Positions 11,970-22,697 of a stretch of DNA of 64,000 nucleotides are shown here, piece after piece. The DNA lies in NCBI GenBank assembly GCA_022559985.1, contig JAFJTR010000025.1, forward strand, positions 310,001 through 374,000. The letters run 5' to 3'. The stretch's first letter is position 1. Every line of letters starts with the position of its first letter. The notes under the pieces were generated by a model. It saw nothing but the letters and a program-made list of their open reading frames with translations, ran no database searches and was not told the DNA's origin. The position numbers and the translations under genes are program-made. The DNA is from Parastagonospora avenae f. sp. tritici 18332-5 (Eukaryota > Ascomycota > Dothideomycetes > Pleosporales > Phaeosphaeriaceae).

Positions 11970-13378
11970 ATGCATCTCAATGAACTTCCAGTCGAGATCA
12001 TCAGCAGAATATGCAGGTTCCTAGGACTGATCATCCGCGAACGCGTGTCCCCAGACCTACTCATCACCTACAAGAATCACGACTTCGATAGTTTAAGGGA
12101 GACTTGCAAAGTGATTAGACTGCGCAAGAACGTATGAAACCAGCTGAATAGTTACAGGAGCTGCGTCAGAAGACAGAATATGATGCTACAGTGCGATATC
12201 GTAAAAGATTCTCGACATGCACCGTGCCTCTGGATTACCCTTCGTGCCACAGGTTTCTGAACGTCATCAAGATCCCGATGTTTCGAGATATGCTACAAAC
12301 AATCCGCTTCAGGCTAAGAGATCAATACGATGACCCGTATGACTGCCGCGACAATCCCGATGATGAGGACGGCGCGCCTGGGCGCACAATTCCTCGTATT
12401 CAGACACGGATGTTTCTAGAATCAGACGAAGCGGCGGAGATTCTTGCAGAGTGTTTCCGAAATCTTGAAACCGCGAAGAGACTGCAACGCATAGAGCTCC
12501 TGGATAATTTCGGACATGACCTTATACTCCATTCTATGGTACTTGCGAATTTCTCCCGGAAGCTCGCCTGTCTACCAATCGAACCGGAGCATCTGTCTAG
12601 ATGGGGTTATGGCAAGCTGCAGCAAACACCAAAGGCTTTTATACCCTACATCAAAGGTTTGATAATGCAGCCATTGTTACCTGATCCGTGTGACACAGAA
12701 CCTCCAGCAGTGGGGCAGGCAGTCAACCCTCTCGGCTTGCACGTAAAGGCCTATCGACCTACGACACCCTCTTTTGCTGAATTCATGTCAGCCTTCATCG
12801 ATGTGGAAGAGATTCAGCTCTATGGCTGCCGGTCCAATCCAGCACTGCGCTTCTGTCATGGTTGCGACGATCTGTTTGCTCGAAACTTCGCGCCTACACT
12901 TTACCACAACCTCAGCAGCCTCGCCATTCGACGCATGTTCATCAGTGGCGGACGCCTACGCCGGTTCATCAAACGTCACGGCGACACACTCAATAAACTC
13001 GAAGTCAGCTACGTATCACTGACCGACGGGTCGTGGCAGTCAATTGCCCAGGGTCTAGCCAAGCTACAATCCTTGAGCGAGTTGAAGCTCTCGAGATTAA
13101 CACAAAAGCATGCCACAAGGAACGTTGATCGGCCTCCAGAGTACTGCAATGACTATGGGCTGAATTTGAGGAATAGAGATGATGTGCAGCACTTCCTCGA
13201 GGTATTCATCACGTACTTTAGTACTGTTCTCTACCTGAACTCTGACCGCGTGCGCGGAAAGCCGCCGAAATATCACCAGGTAAAGCTGTTTCGACTTCCC
13301 GAAAAGGCAGTCGTGGAAAGTCTGTCGGAGGAAGCTGCCGCTCTTTGGAAGTATGCGGAAATTGGTGGGCTTAAGTGA
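11970..13378 (+). CDS. F-box-like protein
   Basis: Two exons, 11970-12110 and 12158-13378, joined in phase 0 by a 47-nt intron; 453 residues. The N-terminus MHLNELPVEIISRICRFLG is a typical fungal F-box start (LP.EI...I), and after splicing it continues SLRETCKELRQKTEYD, the usual end of the F-box helix bundle. The remainder resembles the degenerate leucine-rich region of orphan fungal F-box proteins, with no catalytic motif. Presumed role: substrate adaptor of an SCF ubiquitin ligase. The donor at 12111 (GTGATT) was preferred because the alternative GTATGA at 12132 would give a 26-nt intron. Confidence 0.7.
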
Positions 13379-13548
13379 GGTCAGTGCTCCTTGCAATCTT
13401 TAGGTGAAAGTGCAGGTCGCGGTCACGCCTCTACTTCACCGTTTGTACCGATCTTGGCGCGCTAGCGCAGTCGCGTGTTGCTACCTTTCGTCGACCTGAG
13501 CAAAGTTCTGTCCTCGACACCTCGCTTCCCTTATTGACCACGCCGACG

Positions 13549-15549
13549 ATGGAAATTCCGAAGGCGGCATCCGTCCCGCTGGACGCGCAACTGCCGTCGT
13601 TCCTGACATTGCCATCTGAGATCAGGAACCAAATCTATGAGTTACTTTTCCTGCGCGACGGCCCCGTTTACGTGCACAGTTTGCGCGCGTATCACGCAGG
13701 CAAGCCGACAGAGTCTGAGTTGGATGAGTACAGCATGAACGAGACTTTCAGGCAGGACCAGGATTACGATGCAAGGTTAGACGCAGGGATTCCTCGTGTC
13801 CCAGAAGACCGCGACGATCTAAAGCTTTTCGACCATGGTTTGTGGAGAAGTCTCGGTCTTCTCAAATCCTGTCGGCAAATCTACCATGAGGGAGTAGGGG
13901 TCATATACAAGAACAACTCTTTCGTAATCTCCTGCACTCAGCCCGCACATGCATCATCTGGGTATTACGCGTCTAGCCTCGACAAAGATTACTGTCCACT
14001 ACATTATGCTCCGACCTGGCTGAAGTCGCTCGGGATGCAGTATCGGCACTTGAAGGACGTACGCATTGATCTTTCGGTGAGGTGCGGAGGGAGTTGCGGG
14101 CACGCGTTTGGTGACGACACTTTTGATCTCCTTCCGATACTCCGCGTCGTCTGGCAGCATCCTCAAACGCCTTGTAACATCACTTTCATTCATGCAGACC
14201 ACCACTTCGACAAGGCACACAATGTTGACACAAGGTACCAAAAAGAAGGAGATATATCGGCATGGACGGAGGCCTTGAGTAAGGTCATGGTGTCCTTGTG
14301 AAGACTGGATGTGTTGAACCTGAAGAAGCTCTCACGCTTCGGCGCTCTTCCGCAAGCCGTACGAACAAAATCTCTCTTGCAACGCGTAAGAGTACGCTTG
14401 TGGATAGGCTTCTCTTTCATACTCCAATCTCCGTATACATTTCCAGATACCGGAAGAGTCGAATACTCTAATCGACGCGGCGTCTTTCGGGACTTCGAAT
14501 ACGACCAAAACGCACAGCTCAGATGGAAGCTCATCGGCCAATGCGACTCGCTATCAGCTCTACCGGCAGCTGTCAAGATACGCATATACAATTATGCAAC
14601 GACCACCAGCAAAGGCATCGTCTTCGGTCTCGATTCGTGTCCCACCCACGGTCTAAACTTCCCGCTACTTCGTACTCTATTCAAAACTAAGCGAGTGTTG
14701 CAAGAATCGTACGCAACAGCCAAAGCCCTCGCGAAAACAACATCAGTCACACTCGAGCTTGAGAGTGATGGCGACGATACGGAATTTGGCGTGTTCGAAT
14801 CCCTTACGCGTGCTATGACCCTCGGGTGCAACAGTGACCATCCGAGTAGACATGAGATGATACAATGTATCGCTGGCCATTCCCTCTCTCGGACAAGCAC
14901 CTCAACCATTATTCTCCGACTCCACAACAATCATGCTGGCAGCAAGGAGTACCGCATTAAGCTGAACAAGTTCATTGCATTTCTTGGAGAGCACGACCAA
15001 TTCAGGACACACGACAATCACTTAAGGATACACGATAATACTAAGATTGCGATTGCACCATCCAACTGTGAAGAATATCAGGACGTCAGTTCGGTTGAGT
15101 CCAAGCCAGAGGCAACATATGGCTCCTTACAAGAGACAGCATCCATGACCGTGAGAGGGCTCAAGATCGTACTCTTCCTCTACTTCACCGACATCCTGAA
15201 TCAGACTTTACCAATCAATTGGCCTGAACTTCCTGACATCTGTATCGACGAAACGGGCACGATTGTGGACATGACGCCGCCTCTCAAAGGATGTCCGTCG
15301 TTACGAGCAGATTCCTGGGAGTATTCTGTTGACGGCAAGGATCTCATTGCTATCGCAGCGCGAATCCGAGACCAGCATCGAGCATGTTATCCATGTGTCT
15401 GCAGTCGACAACGTGGTCAATTTACATGCATGGCCTCCACTTGGGAAAGCTTGCTATACTGTGCAGAGAGAGAGTGGGGCTGTTGGGATGAGGCGTTGGG
15501 CAGACACACGAAACGAAAGAGAGCTGGGGCATTGCTTCAGGGTAAATAG
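13549..15549 (+). pseudogene. 2EXR/LPxEIRNxIYE protein split by an in-frame TGA
   Basis: Two long open frames, 13549-14301 and 14302-15549, lie in the same frame and are separated only by a TGA at 14299-14301. The first opens with LPSFLTLPSEIRNQIYELL, the hallmark of the fungal 2EXR family of unknown function. The second continues without a break in style (DVLNLKKLSRFGALPQAVRT) for about 410 codons and ends at 15549. Read together they form one protein of about 666 residues. Explanations: a nonsense mutation (pseudogene), stop readthrough, or an intron 14279-14356 with a GTAAGG donor and GCAAG acceptor, which is in phase but would remove coding-like sequence. No frameshift is needed, so decay, if any, is recent. 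Confidence 0.6.
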
Positions 15550-15659
15550 GTCGATAAAGCTTCGAGAAACCTGCGCGAGCGATGGCCGCAAATGGAGACC
15601 GTTGGGGTGCAACAGCAGACGACCCTTCCAACAGCCTGCTTCACACAGCATAGCTAGCT

Positions 15660-15743
15660 TCCAGATTCGACGGCAAGTTCTTTTGTATAGCTTCAGGCTA
15701 TATGATGCCCTTGTTCACTTTCCCTCGTAGTCGATAACCTGCA
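15660..15743. mobile_element. Family-1 MITE-like fragment, copy B
   Basis: The right half (GTATAGCTTCAGGCTATATG ... CTTTCCCTCGTAGTCGATAACCTGCAG|TA) aligns with the right half of the copy at 6029-6178, including the terminal CTGCAG and the TA flank. The left end is unclear, with only TTCGACGGCAAG resembling it, so this copy is probably internally deleted. Confidence 0.5.
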
Positions 15744-15945
15744 GTAGCAAAGGATCAGATAGAATTGACATCAAAATCAATCATGCCCCATTTGTGACAG
15801 CTTAGACTGTGACGTAATGCTTCAGGCTCATCCATCGGCTTTTGCGATCCCGAGAATATCGAGAAATTGAAAGCACATGGAATCCTGCAATTCCACGAGT
15901 CGTGGACTAGGATCATCGCATGCCAACTTGATGTAAACCTTGAGG

Positions 15946-15977
15946 GTAGTCTGGATCTGCGTAGTCTGGATCTGCGA
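15946..15977. repeat. 15-bp tandem direct duplication
   Basis: GTAGTCTGGATCTGC occurs twice back to back in non-coding sequence. A small local duplication of no evident function. Confidence 0.6.
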
Positions 15978-16673
15978 TGTTGAGGCAGTGCTCGAGCACG
16001 AACAACATGTGCGTGAAAGCCTAAGCGATCAAGTATTACTTTTTCCTCATCGGCCTATTGCGTGAGCTTGTGTTGTCGAAATTTTCCGAAGGCGGGCCGA
16101 TTACAACAACATGCAGCTTAGGGTGGTATGGGAGAATCACTGGATGGTCTATCCGCCGATCAAGAGCACTGCAACCCAAGAGAGCGACTTCCTTTTTGCG
16201 GACTCCAGGGTCATCCGAGAATTGGACCTCGACTTCAATAAGGGGGATACATTTTGAAATGCTATACTCGCTGTACCGTGTCATCAGCGGATGTCTGCGG
16301 ATGTCAGAAGAACTAACTTTGCACAAGAACTGCGCTACAAGATTGCGGCTTGGGAACAGTAAACGAACGGAGGGTCTGGGCTATCTTGCCCCGCCTCAAT
16401 GCGACACGAGAGTCCTCGCTTCGAGGCCGTACATGTTATGAGTTGTTTGGCGGAACGACAAACCCTATCATGGGTCTAAACACATAATCTGCAAGAGTTA
16501 GGCTCTAGCCCACAGGGCCTGACGATCATGGCGTGTTGATCAGCGAGAGCTCGAAACCCAGGCGTTCACCACGATGCCGGCACTAAGACGTCTCTAGCAT
16601 AAGCGAAGCACTAATGCAGGTCCGAAGCTACGCTGACGCCCAGTCGTCACATCCCCTGAGCAGTTTCCTTGGA

Positions 16674-16679
16674 TATATA
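16674..16679 (+). promoter_or_regulatory. TATA box candidate for the HhH protein gene
   Basis: TATATA about 70 bp upstream of the first in-frame ATG (16749) and 140 bp upstream of the second (16818). The spacing suits transcription starting near 16705. Confidence 0.35.
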
Positions 16680-16748
16680 GCTTTATCGACGACCTCATCA
16701 TGATGTAGCTTACAAGTAGTCTACAAAGTCCCGTGACTTACATTTACC

Positions 16749-17777
16749 ATGTCTGCATCGTACGTCCTTCACTGCAACAACCACATCTTTTGGCACGCAA
16801 ATTTGACGCGTACCTACATGCCTCCAAAGGATACAAGAGCTGCGGCGAGGAGACATGGCGTGAAGAATGGAATGGATGAGAGGGAGGTGAAGAAAGTGGA
16901 CAGTGGATATTTGGGAAAGGGCGAGGATAAACCCGCAGCGGGTGATAAGCGCAAGAAGAGTACGACACCAGAAGAAGCCAACAAAGTGACCAAGCTCGAG
17001 ACTTTACCAAACCAAGCTCGAAAAGCAACGCCGGAACAAATCCTCGAATACCTCCTGTCGGATGCCGCGCTACAACTTTGTCGGCCGGATGACGAAGCTA
17101 GCAACATCGAATCCCATCGCGCAGACATGATCACTTACTCCTCTCACCTCATGAGTCCCTTCGAAGAGCTTCTATGCGCTGTCGTCCTTTCCCGGCCAAT
17201 TTCCCACCGCCTTGGACTCCGCACAATTCGCACGATTCTCAACAAGCCCTACTCACTGCGAGATCCCCTCGCCATCAAGACCGCGGGCCCCAAGAAAGTT
17301 CTCAAGGCTCTTGAAGCTGCGCGCACGCAGCACAAAGGCAAGACGGCGGACGAGATTGCATTGCTTGCTGAAGTAGTCTCCAACAACGACTGGCACAACG
17401 ATTTGTCGAAGCTGCGAGCACAGAGTAAGGATAATGTAGAATCGGAGCGCGAGGTGCTGAGGCGGAGTATTAAGGGCTTGGGCAAGACAGGGCTGGACAT
17501 CTTCTACCGACGCGTGCAGTGGCAATGGGGCGAAGCATTTCCATTTGTGGATGCAAGGACACAGGCGGCGATGGAGAGACTAGGATTGCCGAAGCGAGCG
17601 GAGGAGATTGAGAAGTTGATCGAATTGAGGTGGAATGACCTGAGCTCTGGAGATGGCGGTGGCCACGATCTAGAGACCCAGAAACGGCGGGTGTTTGTGG
17701 TGCTGCTCGAGAGGGCAATCGGTGCAGATCTGGAGAAGAAGATTGATCAGGTGTTGGGCGAGGCGTCGAAATTATAG
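16749..17777 (+). CDS. HhH-GPD-like DNA glycosylase-fold protein
   Basis: Single exon, 342 residues from the first ATG; a second in-frame ATG at 16818 (MPPKDTRAAARRHG) may be the true start, since family members tend to begin with such a basic segment. The N-terminal 80 residues are charged. From MSPFEELLCAVVLSRPISHRLG onward the sequence fits the helix-hairpin-helix base-excision-repair fold, with SIKGLGKTGLDIFYRRVQ as the hairpin and FPFVDARTQAAMERLGLP in the position that carries the catalytic Asp of endonuclease III-type enzymes. There is no Fe-S cysteine cluster and no Lys in the usual bifunctional position that I can identify, so glycosylase activity is inferred from the fold, not shown. 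Similar proteins are widespread but poorly characterised in filamentous fungi. Confidence 0.65.
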   Translation: MSASYVLHCNNHIFWHANLTRTYMPPKDTRAAARRHGVKNGMDEREVKKVDSGYLGKGEDKPAAGDKRKKSTTPEEANKVTKLETLPNQARKATPEQILEYLLSDAALQLCRPDDEASNIESHRADMITYSSHLMSPFEELLCAVVLSRPISHRLGLRTIRTILNKPYSLRDPLAIKTAGPKKVLKALEAARTQHKGKTADEIALLAEVVSNNDWHNDLSKLRAQSKDNVESEREVLRRSIKGLGKTGLDIFYRRVQWQWGEAFPFVDARTQAAMERLGLPKRAEEIEKLIELRWNDLSSGDGGGHDLETQKRRVFVVLLERAIGADLEKKIDQVLGEASKL

Positions 17778-18248
17778 TGCGTACTAATGTGGAGTGGAAT
17801 CCAAACGCAGAGGCTAGATGGAACAGTGGGGTTGATGGGTTGCAATTCTGAATCGCCGTATCATTTGACGTTGAAGACTTTTGGCTCAGGCCAGAGGTAG
17901 TTGGCGGCCAGGTTTTGGATCAACAGCAAAACGTTGCTGTGGATATCTTCAAGTTCTGAATTGCTGATGTAGTTAAACTTGTTATGATATCCCGCACATC
18001 AGATAATACAGTACAGTTTCCGCTTGCATGTCCCCGGACGCACGCATGAGCTAATAGAACGGCCTGTTCCAGGAATAACCCGCAGTAGAAGTATTTCCAT
18101 CATCGCATTGAAATCAAGAGTAAGGTAAACCATACAAAAGCCCGAGCAAGCAAGGCCCTATGCTTTCAGAACGATGGAATGACGATCCCGACCTATCCTG
18201 CCGGCCTTCAGTGGACTTTCCGTGCACCAATGCGGAAAGTCTCTGGTC
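17778..18248. other. Intergenic, no gene seen
   Basis: Convergent spacer between the HhH gene and the F-box-like pseudogene; no domain or repeat recognised. Confidence 0.5.
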
Positions 18249-19635
18249 TCAGATGGAGAAGACTTCGCCCATAGACCACTCAACAGGACACGTAAAGTTC
18301 GCGAAATTGGCAACCTTGACTTCAATTTCCTGTGCGTTGTCATCCACACCGAAAACTGTATCGGGGTGTAGTTGCTTCACACGCCACGCGCAGAAAAGCT
18401 CGAGTGTGCCCTTGGTCGCGCGAGCTATGGCGTCTAGTGTTGTAGACCAAGATCCCAAAAGAATCGAGCGATCGAAGATGAGGCATCGCAGGCTGTGAGC
18501 ATGTTGAATCACAAAGGAAACTAAGTCTTCTTCATATAAATCCCATTTTCCAAAGAATGCGATACATCGTAGCTTCTTATGGTGTTCGAGAGCGTCAAAG
18601 AAGACGCTTGTCTCGTGCCATCAGTCCATCTCAGCTGACGTGATTGCAAGGTCCTCCAGGTTTATGGCGAACGGTATCGTGCGTGCGAATCCCTCGATCG
18701 CACTGATAGGAAGAGTGATTCGGAGGGTGCGCAACGAGGCGATATATGGTAGATCTTTCAGGAATTGGTTGCCGCTGCTATATTGAAGGATCTGAAGGTC
18801 TTTCAAGTTGATTCTTGCTTGCGTGGCCGCACCTATAGCTGAACTCGCTTCTAAAACGTGGGAGTGACAGTACTTCTCTGGTAGGTAAGTCAAGGATTAA
18901 GGGTGGTGAAGTACTATAGATGCGACTGGTACTGTGTCGACGGTGCAACTGATCTAGTTCAGGTTCCTGGGCCCATCCACCTAAGAAGACCGGGCAGTCG
19001 TTCACATCGATCCGGATCGCTATAAGGTTTGTGAAAACACTCAGTAGTTTCCCAAGCTTAGCTTCGATATTGGGCAGCCCATCATTTTGCCATTGAACGC
19101 ATTCCTCGAAAGATGTTCGAAAGCCGCATCGATCGGTATCCGAAATTTCTTCTTAGCTGACTAGTTTGGTTATTTTGATCATTTTGTCCAGTTCTTCAAC
19201 ATTGCGGAACCCAGCGCATCCAATTGTGATGGTCGTGATATACGGCACAAGCTCTTTCTTTCGTCCAGTTTGCCTGAGATCTTCAGTGTCGACTCTCGTG
19301 AATCGAAAAACTCGGTCGGCGAGCAGCTTGGCAAAACTGTTCTGCGAAGCATGGTACAAATTCCGGGACGACAGGCGTGCATTGAGTATCGCCAAGTGCG
19401 CATTTCCGGTGAGCTCAATACAATTCATTGGGATTTCCTCATCGTGGTAAAGCCTGATGCGTCGGTATCCAGATTCCTCTGTGTGTTCAGAGTTGTCTCC
19501 TTGCGACAAGTCGTACTCCACTAGATTCTGGAAGATGATTGTGACGATTTCTAGCGGTAGAATCTCAATAGAGCCAGGCGCCTCCAGTCTTGTTTCCTCC
19601 CTCATAGTGAGCATATTTTCGCTTCTGAGAGCCAT
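18249..19635 (-). pseudogene. Decayed F-box-like paralog
   Basis: Minus-strand coding style runs from an ATG at 19635 (MALRSENMLTMREETRLEAP) to a stop at 18249 but is interrupted by TAA at 19153-19155 and TGA at 18621-18623, each flanked on both sides by in-frame sequence that continues the protein. A frame change near 18880-18940 can be explained by a 55-nt intron with GTACCA donor, CTTGACTTAC branch and ACCAG acceptor. The segment LSSRNLYHASQNSFAKLLADRVFRFTR parallels LVSRKFYNSSFPTFSELLGDRVFRIT in the intact gene at 21042-22391, marking the two as paralogs. The N-terminal IEILPLEIVTIIFQNLVEYD is F-box-like. Two stops in different places make a pseudogene the simplest reading; sequencing errors are the alternative. 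Confidence 0.6.
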
Positions 19636-20098
19636 GGTACTTCCGAATTGATGGCGTCTCTGGTACGTTGGTGGGGCACTTGGGCTGCAGTCCTGAACTA
19701 CTACTGCGGCGTAACGAGGTTGGCAAGTTGAGTGTTGTTGGAGCAACGACTGAAGAGAATGCGCAGTTGTAGTCACCAAGACTGCATGTAAGACTTAGTG
19801 ATGACGTAAGTCAGAGTGAAGGTGTCACTAGTGTCGAAGTGAGAGTGTGTGACTGTTACGAGGTTGAATGACGAGGCACTGGAGTAAGAGGCAGAAGCTG
19901 GAGGTACGATTTGCATAGCTTTTATAATGCCGAGAGAATTGCAAACTGTCAAAAGATGAAGATGAAACTATAAAGTTATGTTTACAATGCGCTATCTTGT
20001 GATGACTAAGTTGCGTTGAAGCAAAGACATCAAATTCATCCTTCTCCTCATTGAAAAAAATTGCAATCCGAGTCTCTTCAGGCCACCCCTTGTTTTTC
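19636..20098. other. Intergenic, no gene seen
   Basis: Spacer between two minus-strand loci; presumed promoter of the pseudogene and 3' UTR of the RING protein gene. Confidence 0.45.
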
Positions 20099-20764
20099 TT
20101 AAAGCTCGACACTAATGTATGCGGCGTGAAATCCGAGGAACAGTTCATTTACGGTAAAGTGAACTGCCCGGCCGCCGGAGCCGCAAAGATGGCAACCTAG
20201 AAGATGCATGCGATCAACGTCAAACACGTAAATCATGCACGCTCCCACCACTGGTTGATTCGAATAGCGAGCATAGAGAAGTATGAGACCGTGGGCTAAG
20301 AGATGCCTGAACATGCGAGCCAATAGGACGGCTCCCTCGATGGCGCTATACATGAACATGGAAAACACGATCAAGGTGATCAGTATAAGTACCAGGCGAC
20401 CTAGTCTAGGGTGTGTCGGTTCCAGGCAAGCATAGAGCTTGTGAATCCCGAACATGAGGGAGAGTGCCATTCGATCGAGCGACTCGTAGATCGATCGTGA
20501 AGCAGCCACGGTGAAGGCGGGACGGAACCAAGACGTTCGACAGATGGGGCAGTAGTCGCCGTCGACGGCGTCGATGAGCTCTGTCAAGCAGTCGTGGCCA
20601 AGGACGTGATGACATGGCAGCACGCGAACACCGGGGTGGTCTTCGTCGTATAGACCCCAGCAGGAGGAGCACTTGTTTGATTTGAATGTATCGCTTTTCT
20701 TCGCGGGGATGACATTGTTTGCAAGGAATGTTTTCTTCGTTGGGCCGAAAATGGTGTCGAACAT
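20099..20764 (-). CDS. RING-type membrane protein
   Basis: Single exon, 221 residues. Residues 31-75 hold a RING finger: CSSC, then LPCHHVLGHDC and YCPIC, giving C-x2-C ... C-H-x4-H-x2-C ... C-x2-C spacing that can coordinate two zinc ions. A long hydrophobic segment (LVLILITLIVFSMFMYSAIE, about residues 124-150) and a second weaker one after it suggest membrane anchoring with the RING facing the cytosol. Likely an E3 ubiquitin ligase; substrate unknown. It sits between a decayed and an intact F-box-like gene, all on the minus strand, suggesting a locally expanded ubiquitin-related group. Confidence 0.7.
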   Translation of the reverse strand: MFDTIFGPTKKTFLANNVIPAKKSDTFKSNKCSSCWGLYDEDHPGVRVLPCHHVLGHDCLTELIDAVDGDYCPICRTSWFRPAFTVAASRSIYESLDRMALSLMFGIHKLYACLEPTHPRLGRLVLILITLIVFSMFMYSAIEGAVLLARMFRHLLAHGLILLYARYSNQPVVGACMIYVFDVDRMHLLGCHLCGSGGRAVHFTVNELFLGFHAAYISVEL

Positions 20765-21041
20765 TGTGATATGTATTTGCGGTGAGACGTGTCAGAATAT
20801 AGTCCAGTTGAAATCTGGGAGAACGTCGTGAGTTAATGACGAGGAAGATCGTAGAAGGTTGGTTTTTAAGGTGAAGACAACAGTTTGTGCGAGAAAGCAA
20901 AAGAATGCTCGCGCACGGTCCAGTTGAGTTCAAGAGTGAACCGTGGTTGAGATTGGCATTAGCTTACCAACCTACCAACCTCTGTCCGTCCAAGGTGCGA
21001 GGGACCTACATAGGAGTATGCTCAAATTGAGTTTCCTTTCT

Positions 21042-22391
21042 TCATACATCCACCGGCTCGAAGAAGAATTTGAGACGACTGCAACTCAGATACACCGAAC
21101 ACGTCGCCCATTGTTCCACAGGCTTTTTAACAACCGCCAAAAACTCTTCCCAATCAACAACAGGGTCCGCCGAATCCAAGTCATTCATGTTGCTTGTGCT
21201 CATGGAATATACTTCGAAACACCGCAGATTGCCAGTCTGGAACTGTGCAAGGCGTGCAATCATGGAACTCCAACTGCCAGCATGCATAACGGGATCTTTC
21301 AAAGAGAGCAGGGAGAGTTCAGCACCGCGTGAGGAAACAAAGTCGAGAAGCTGCTCTTCTGAGTACTGCCAGGCACCCCGTATAGCAAGATGCTGCAAGT
21401 GCTCCATAGGCCTGAGAAGGTTTAGGATGTTGTTCGTGGCATCTGTGTAATGCTCGAAGTCAGAGATTTGCACCATCGAAAGCGTCAGATGCGTTATGTT
21501 ACTGAGAGCTTGGAAAGTATCGACCAAGCAGCTATAGTAGAAGCTCCCACTTTCCCTGAAGTGGGTAGGGTTTATAGGCAGTCGTAGATGGCGTAGGCTC
21601 GATGCGATGGTGATCTTGCCGAGCGTCCTGAAGAGCTCGTTTGGCGCCGGGGTGTTATCAAGCCCAAATCTCAAGTCCTGCAGAGAAGATTTTGTAGATT
21701 TAAGAGCATCGAATAATGGAGCAAGCCATGGCATGAGATCACTAGTCCTTGATCTGTAGTTGTCGTCGGTGTTGGACAGCGTTGATGCACTCTTAGGGGC
21801 CACCCTGGCGACGACCGCTGCTTCACTGGGACCAAGCCACTCCCCGAGGTAATTGATGATATCCCAACTGTCAAATAGAAGGATGCGCAAGTTTCGCAAG
21901 TTCGACAATCTTCGCACGATCTGTGCTAGGTCCTGAGCTTGGAGGCTCGCACCGTGACTTTGATGCCAACGGTAATCGCCCTTGTAAGAGACGCAGAGTC
22001 TGGTCTTATGCGGTTGGGGTAGGGACCGGCAGAGATCTCGCAGGATGATGGGTTCCTCAAATCGAAAGGTCCCGAATGTGAGCTTTCGAATATGAGGCCG
22101 CAAGCTCTTCGTACTACAAATCGCGAACAAGTCCTCTAATCCGCTTTGAGTGATACGAAAGACCCTGTCTCCCAGAAGTTCGCTAAATGTAGGGAAGCTG
22201 CTGTTGTAGAATTTGCGACTGACGAGTCGAAAGTTGCAGATATCCCGGCGTGATTCGACAGTGTGAACTAGCCAACCATCTGCCCCTTCTTTTGTCGTTT
22301 CTGTCAGGCGGTCAAAGGGTCCGTCGCTGGCATTAGATTGCTGTAGTCCTCGTATGACAACAGAGATGAGCTCGACTGGGAGGCGATCCAT
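21042..22391 (-). CDS. F-box-like protein, intact paralog
   Basis: Single exon, 449 residues. It begins MDRLPVELISVVIRGLQ, an F-box-type helix, then RDICNFRLVSRKFYNSSFP and a run of degenerate leucine-rich segments (LRNLRILLF, LQDLRFGL, LRHLRLPINP, ITHLTLSMVQI, LQHLAIRGAW) consistent with a solenoid substrate-binding region. Closest relative in view is the pseudogene at 18249-19635. Presumed SCF adaptor; no experimental name recognised. Confidence 0.7.
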   Translation of the reverse strand: MDRLPVELISVVIRGLQQSNASDGPFDRLTETTKEGADGWLVHTVESRRDICNFRLVSRKFYNSSFPTFSELLGDRVFRITQSGLEDLFAICSTKSLRPHIRKLTFGTFRFEEPIILRDLCRSLPQPHKTRLCVSYKGDYRWHQSHGASLQAQDLAQIVRRLSNLRNLRILLFDSWDIINYLGEWLGPSEAAVVARVAPKSASTLSNTDDNYRSRTSDLMPWLAPLFDALKSTKSSLQDLRFGLDNTPAPNELFRTLGKITIASSLRHLRLPINPTHFRESGSFYYSCLVDTFQALSNITHLTLSMVQISDFEHYTDATNNILNLLRPMEHLQHLAIRGAWQYSEEQLLDFVSSRGAELSLLSLKDPVMHAGSWSSMIARLAQFQTGNLRCFEVYSMSTSNMNDLDSADPVVDWEEFLAVVKKPVEQWATCSVYLSCSRLKFFFEPVDV

Positions 22392-22459
22392 GGCGCGATA
22401 CTAAATGTTCTCAACCGGACGAGAAGTGATCAGGGTATAAAAGCAGACAGCCAACCAAC

Positions 22460-22485
22460 AGCCTGAAGCTATACACACGGGTTCT
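22460..22485. mobile_element. Family-1 MITE-like fragment, copy G
   Basis: GCCTGAAGCTATACACACGG matches the conserved inner arm of the family-1 element (GCCTGGAGCTATACACGGGG in copy A and GCCTGAAGCTACGCACAGGG in copy C). The flanks do not align well, so this is a remnant at most. Confidence 0.35.
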
Positions 22486-22697
22486 CTATCGTGTTCGAAG
22501 CCTAGTGGTAATGTCTACGGCTTCGGGATGTGGTTTCGACGGCAAAACCATGTCGATTCCTATCCTATTTGTGACCCGTGGACGTGTCTAAGTAAAAGTT
22601 CAGATAAAGTTTGGTGACGTATGTAGCCAGCAGGCTTCGAATGGTTGAGATGTAATACGATTCGCGATTATTGCTGGACTCCCTATATGCTACCTAA

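Larger units (their letters stand above)
15550..16748. other. Intergenic with repeat fragments
   Basis: About 1.2 kb. It holds a family-1 element fragment (15660-15743), a 15-bp tandem duplication near 15946-15977, and a minus-strand open frame (about 16036-16326) with no recognisable domain. A TATATA at 16674-16679 is a likely core promoter for the next gene. Confidence 0.45.

Noticed and set aside
12132..12157. 26-nt intron (GTATGA...TTACAG) in the F-box gene
   Set aside because: Too short to splice; the donor at 12111 gives an in-phase 47-nt intron and a better F-box sequence.
16036..16326. Minus-strand open frame of 96 codons between the 2EXR and HhH genes
   Set aside because: Partly protein-like composition but no domain, no splice partners and a competing plus-strand frame; could be a gene relic.
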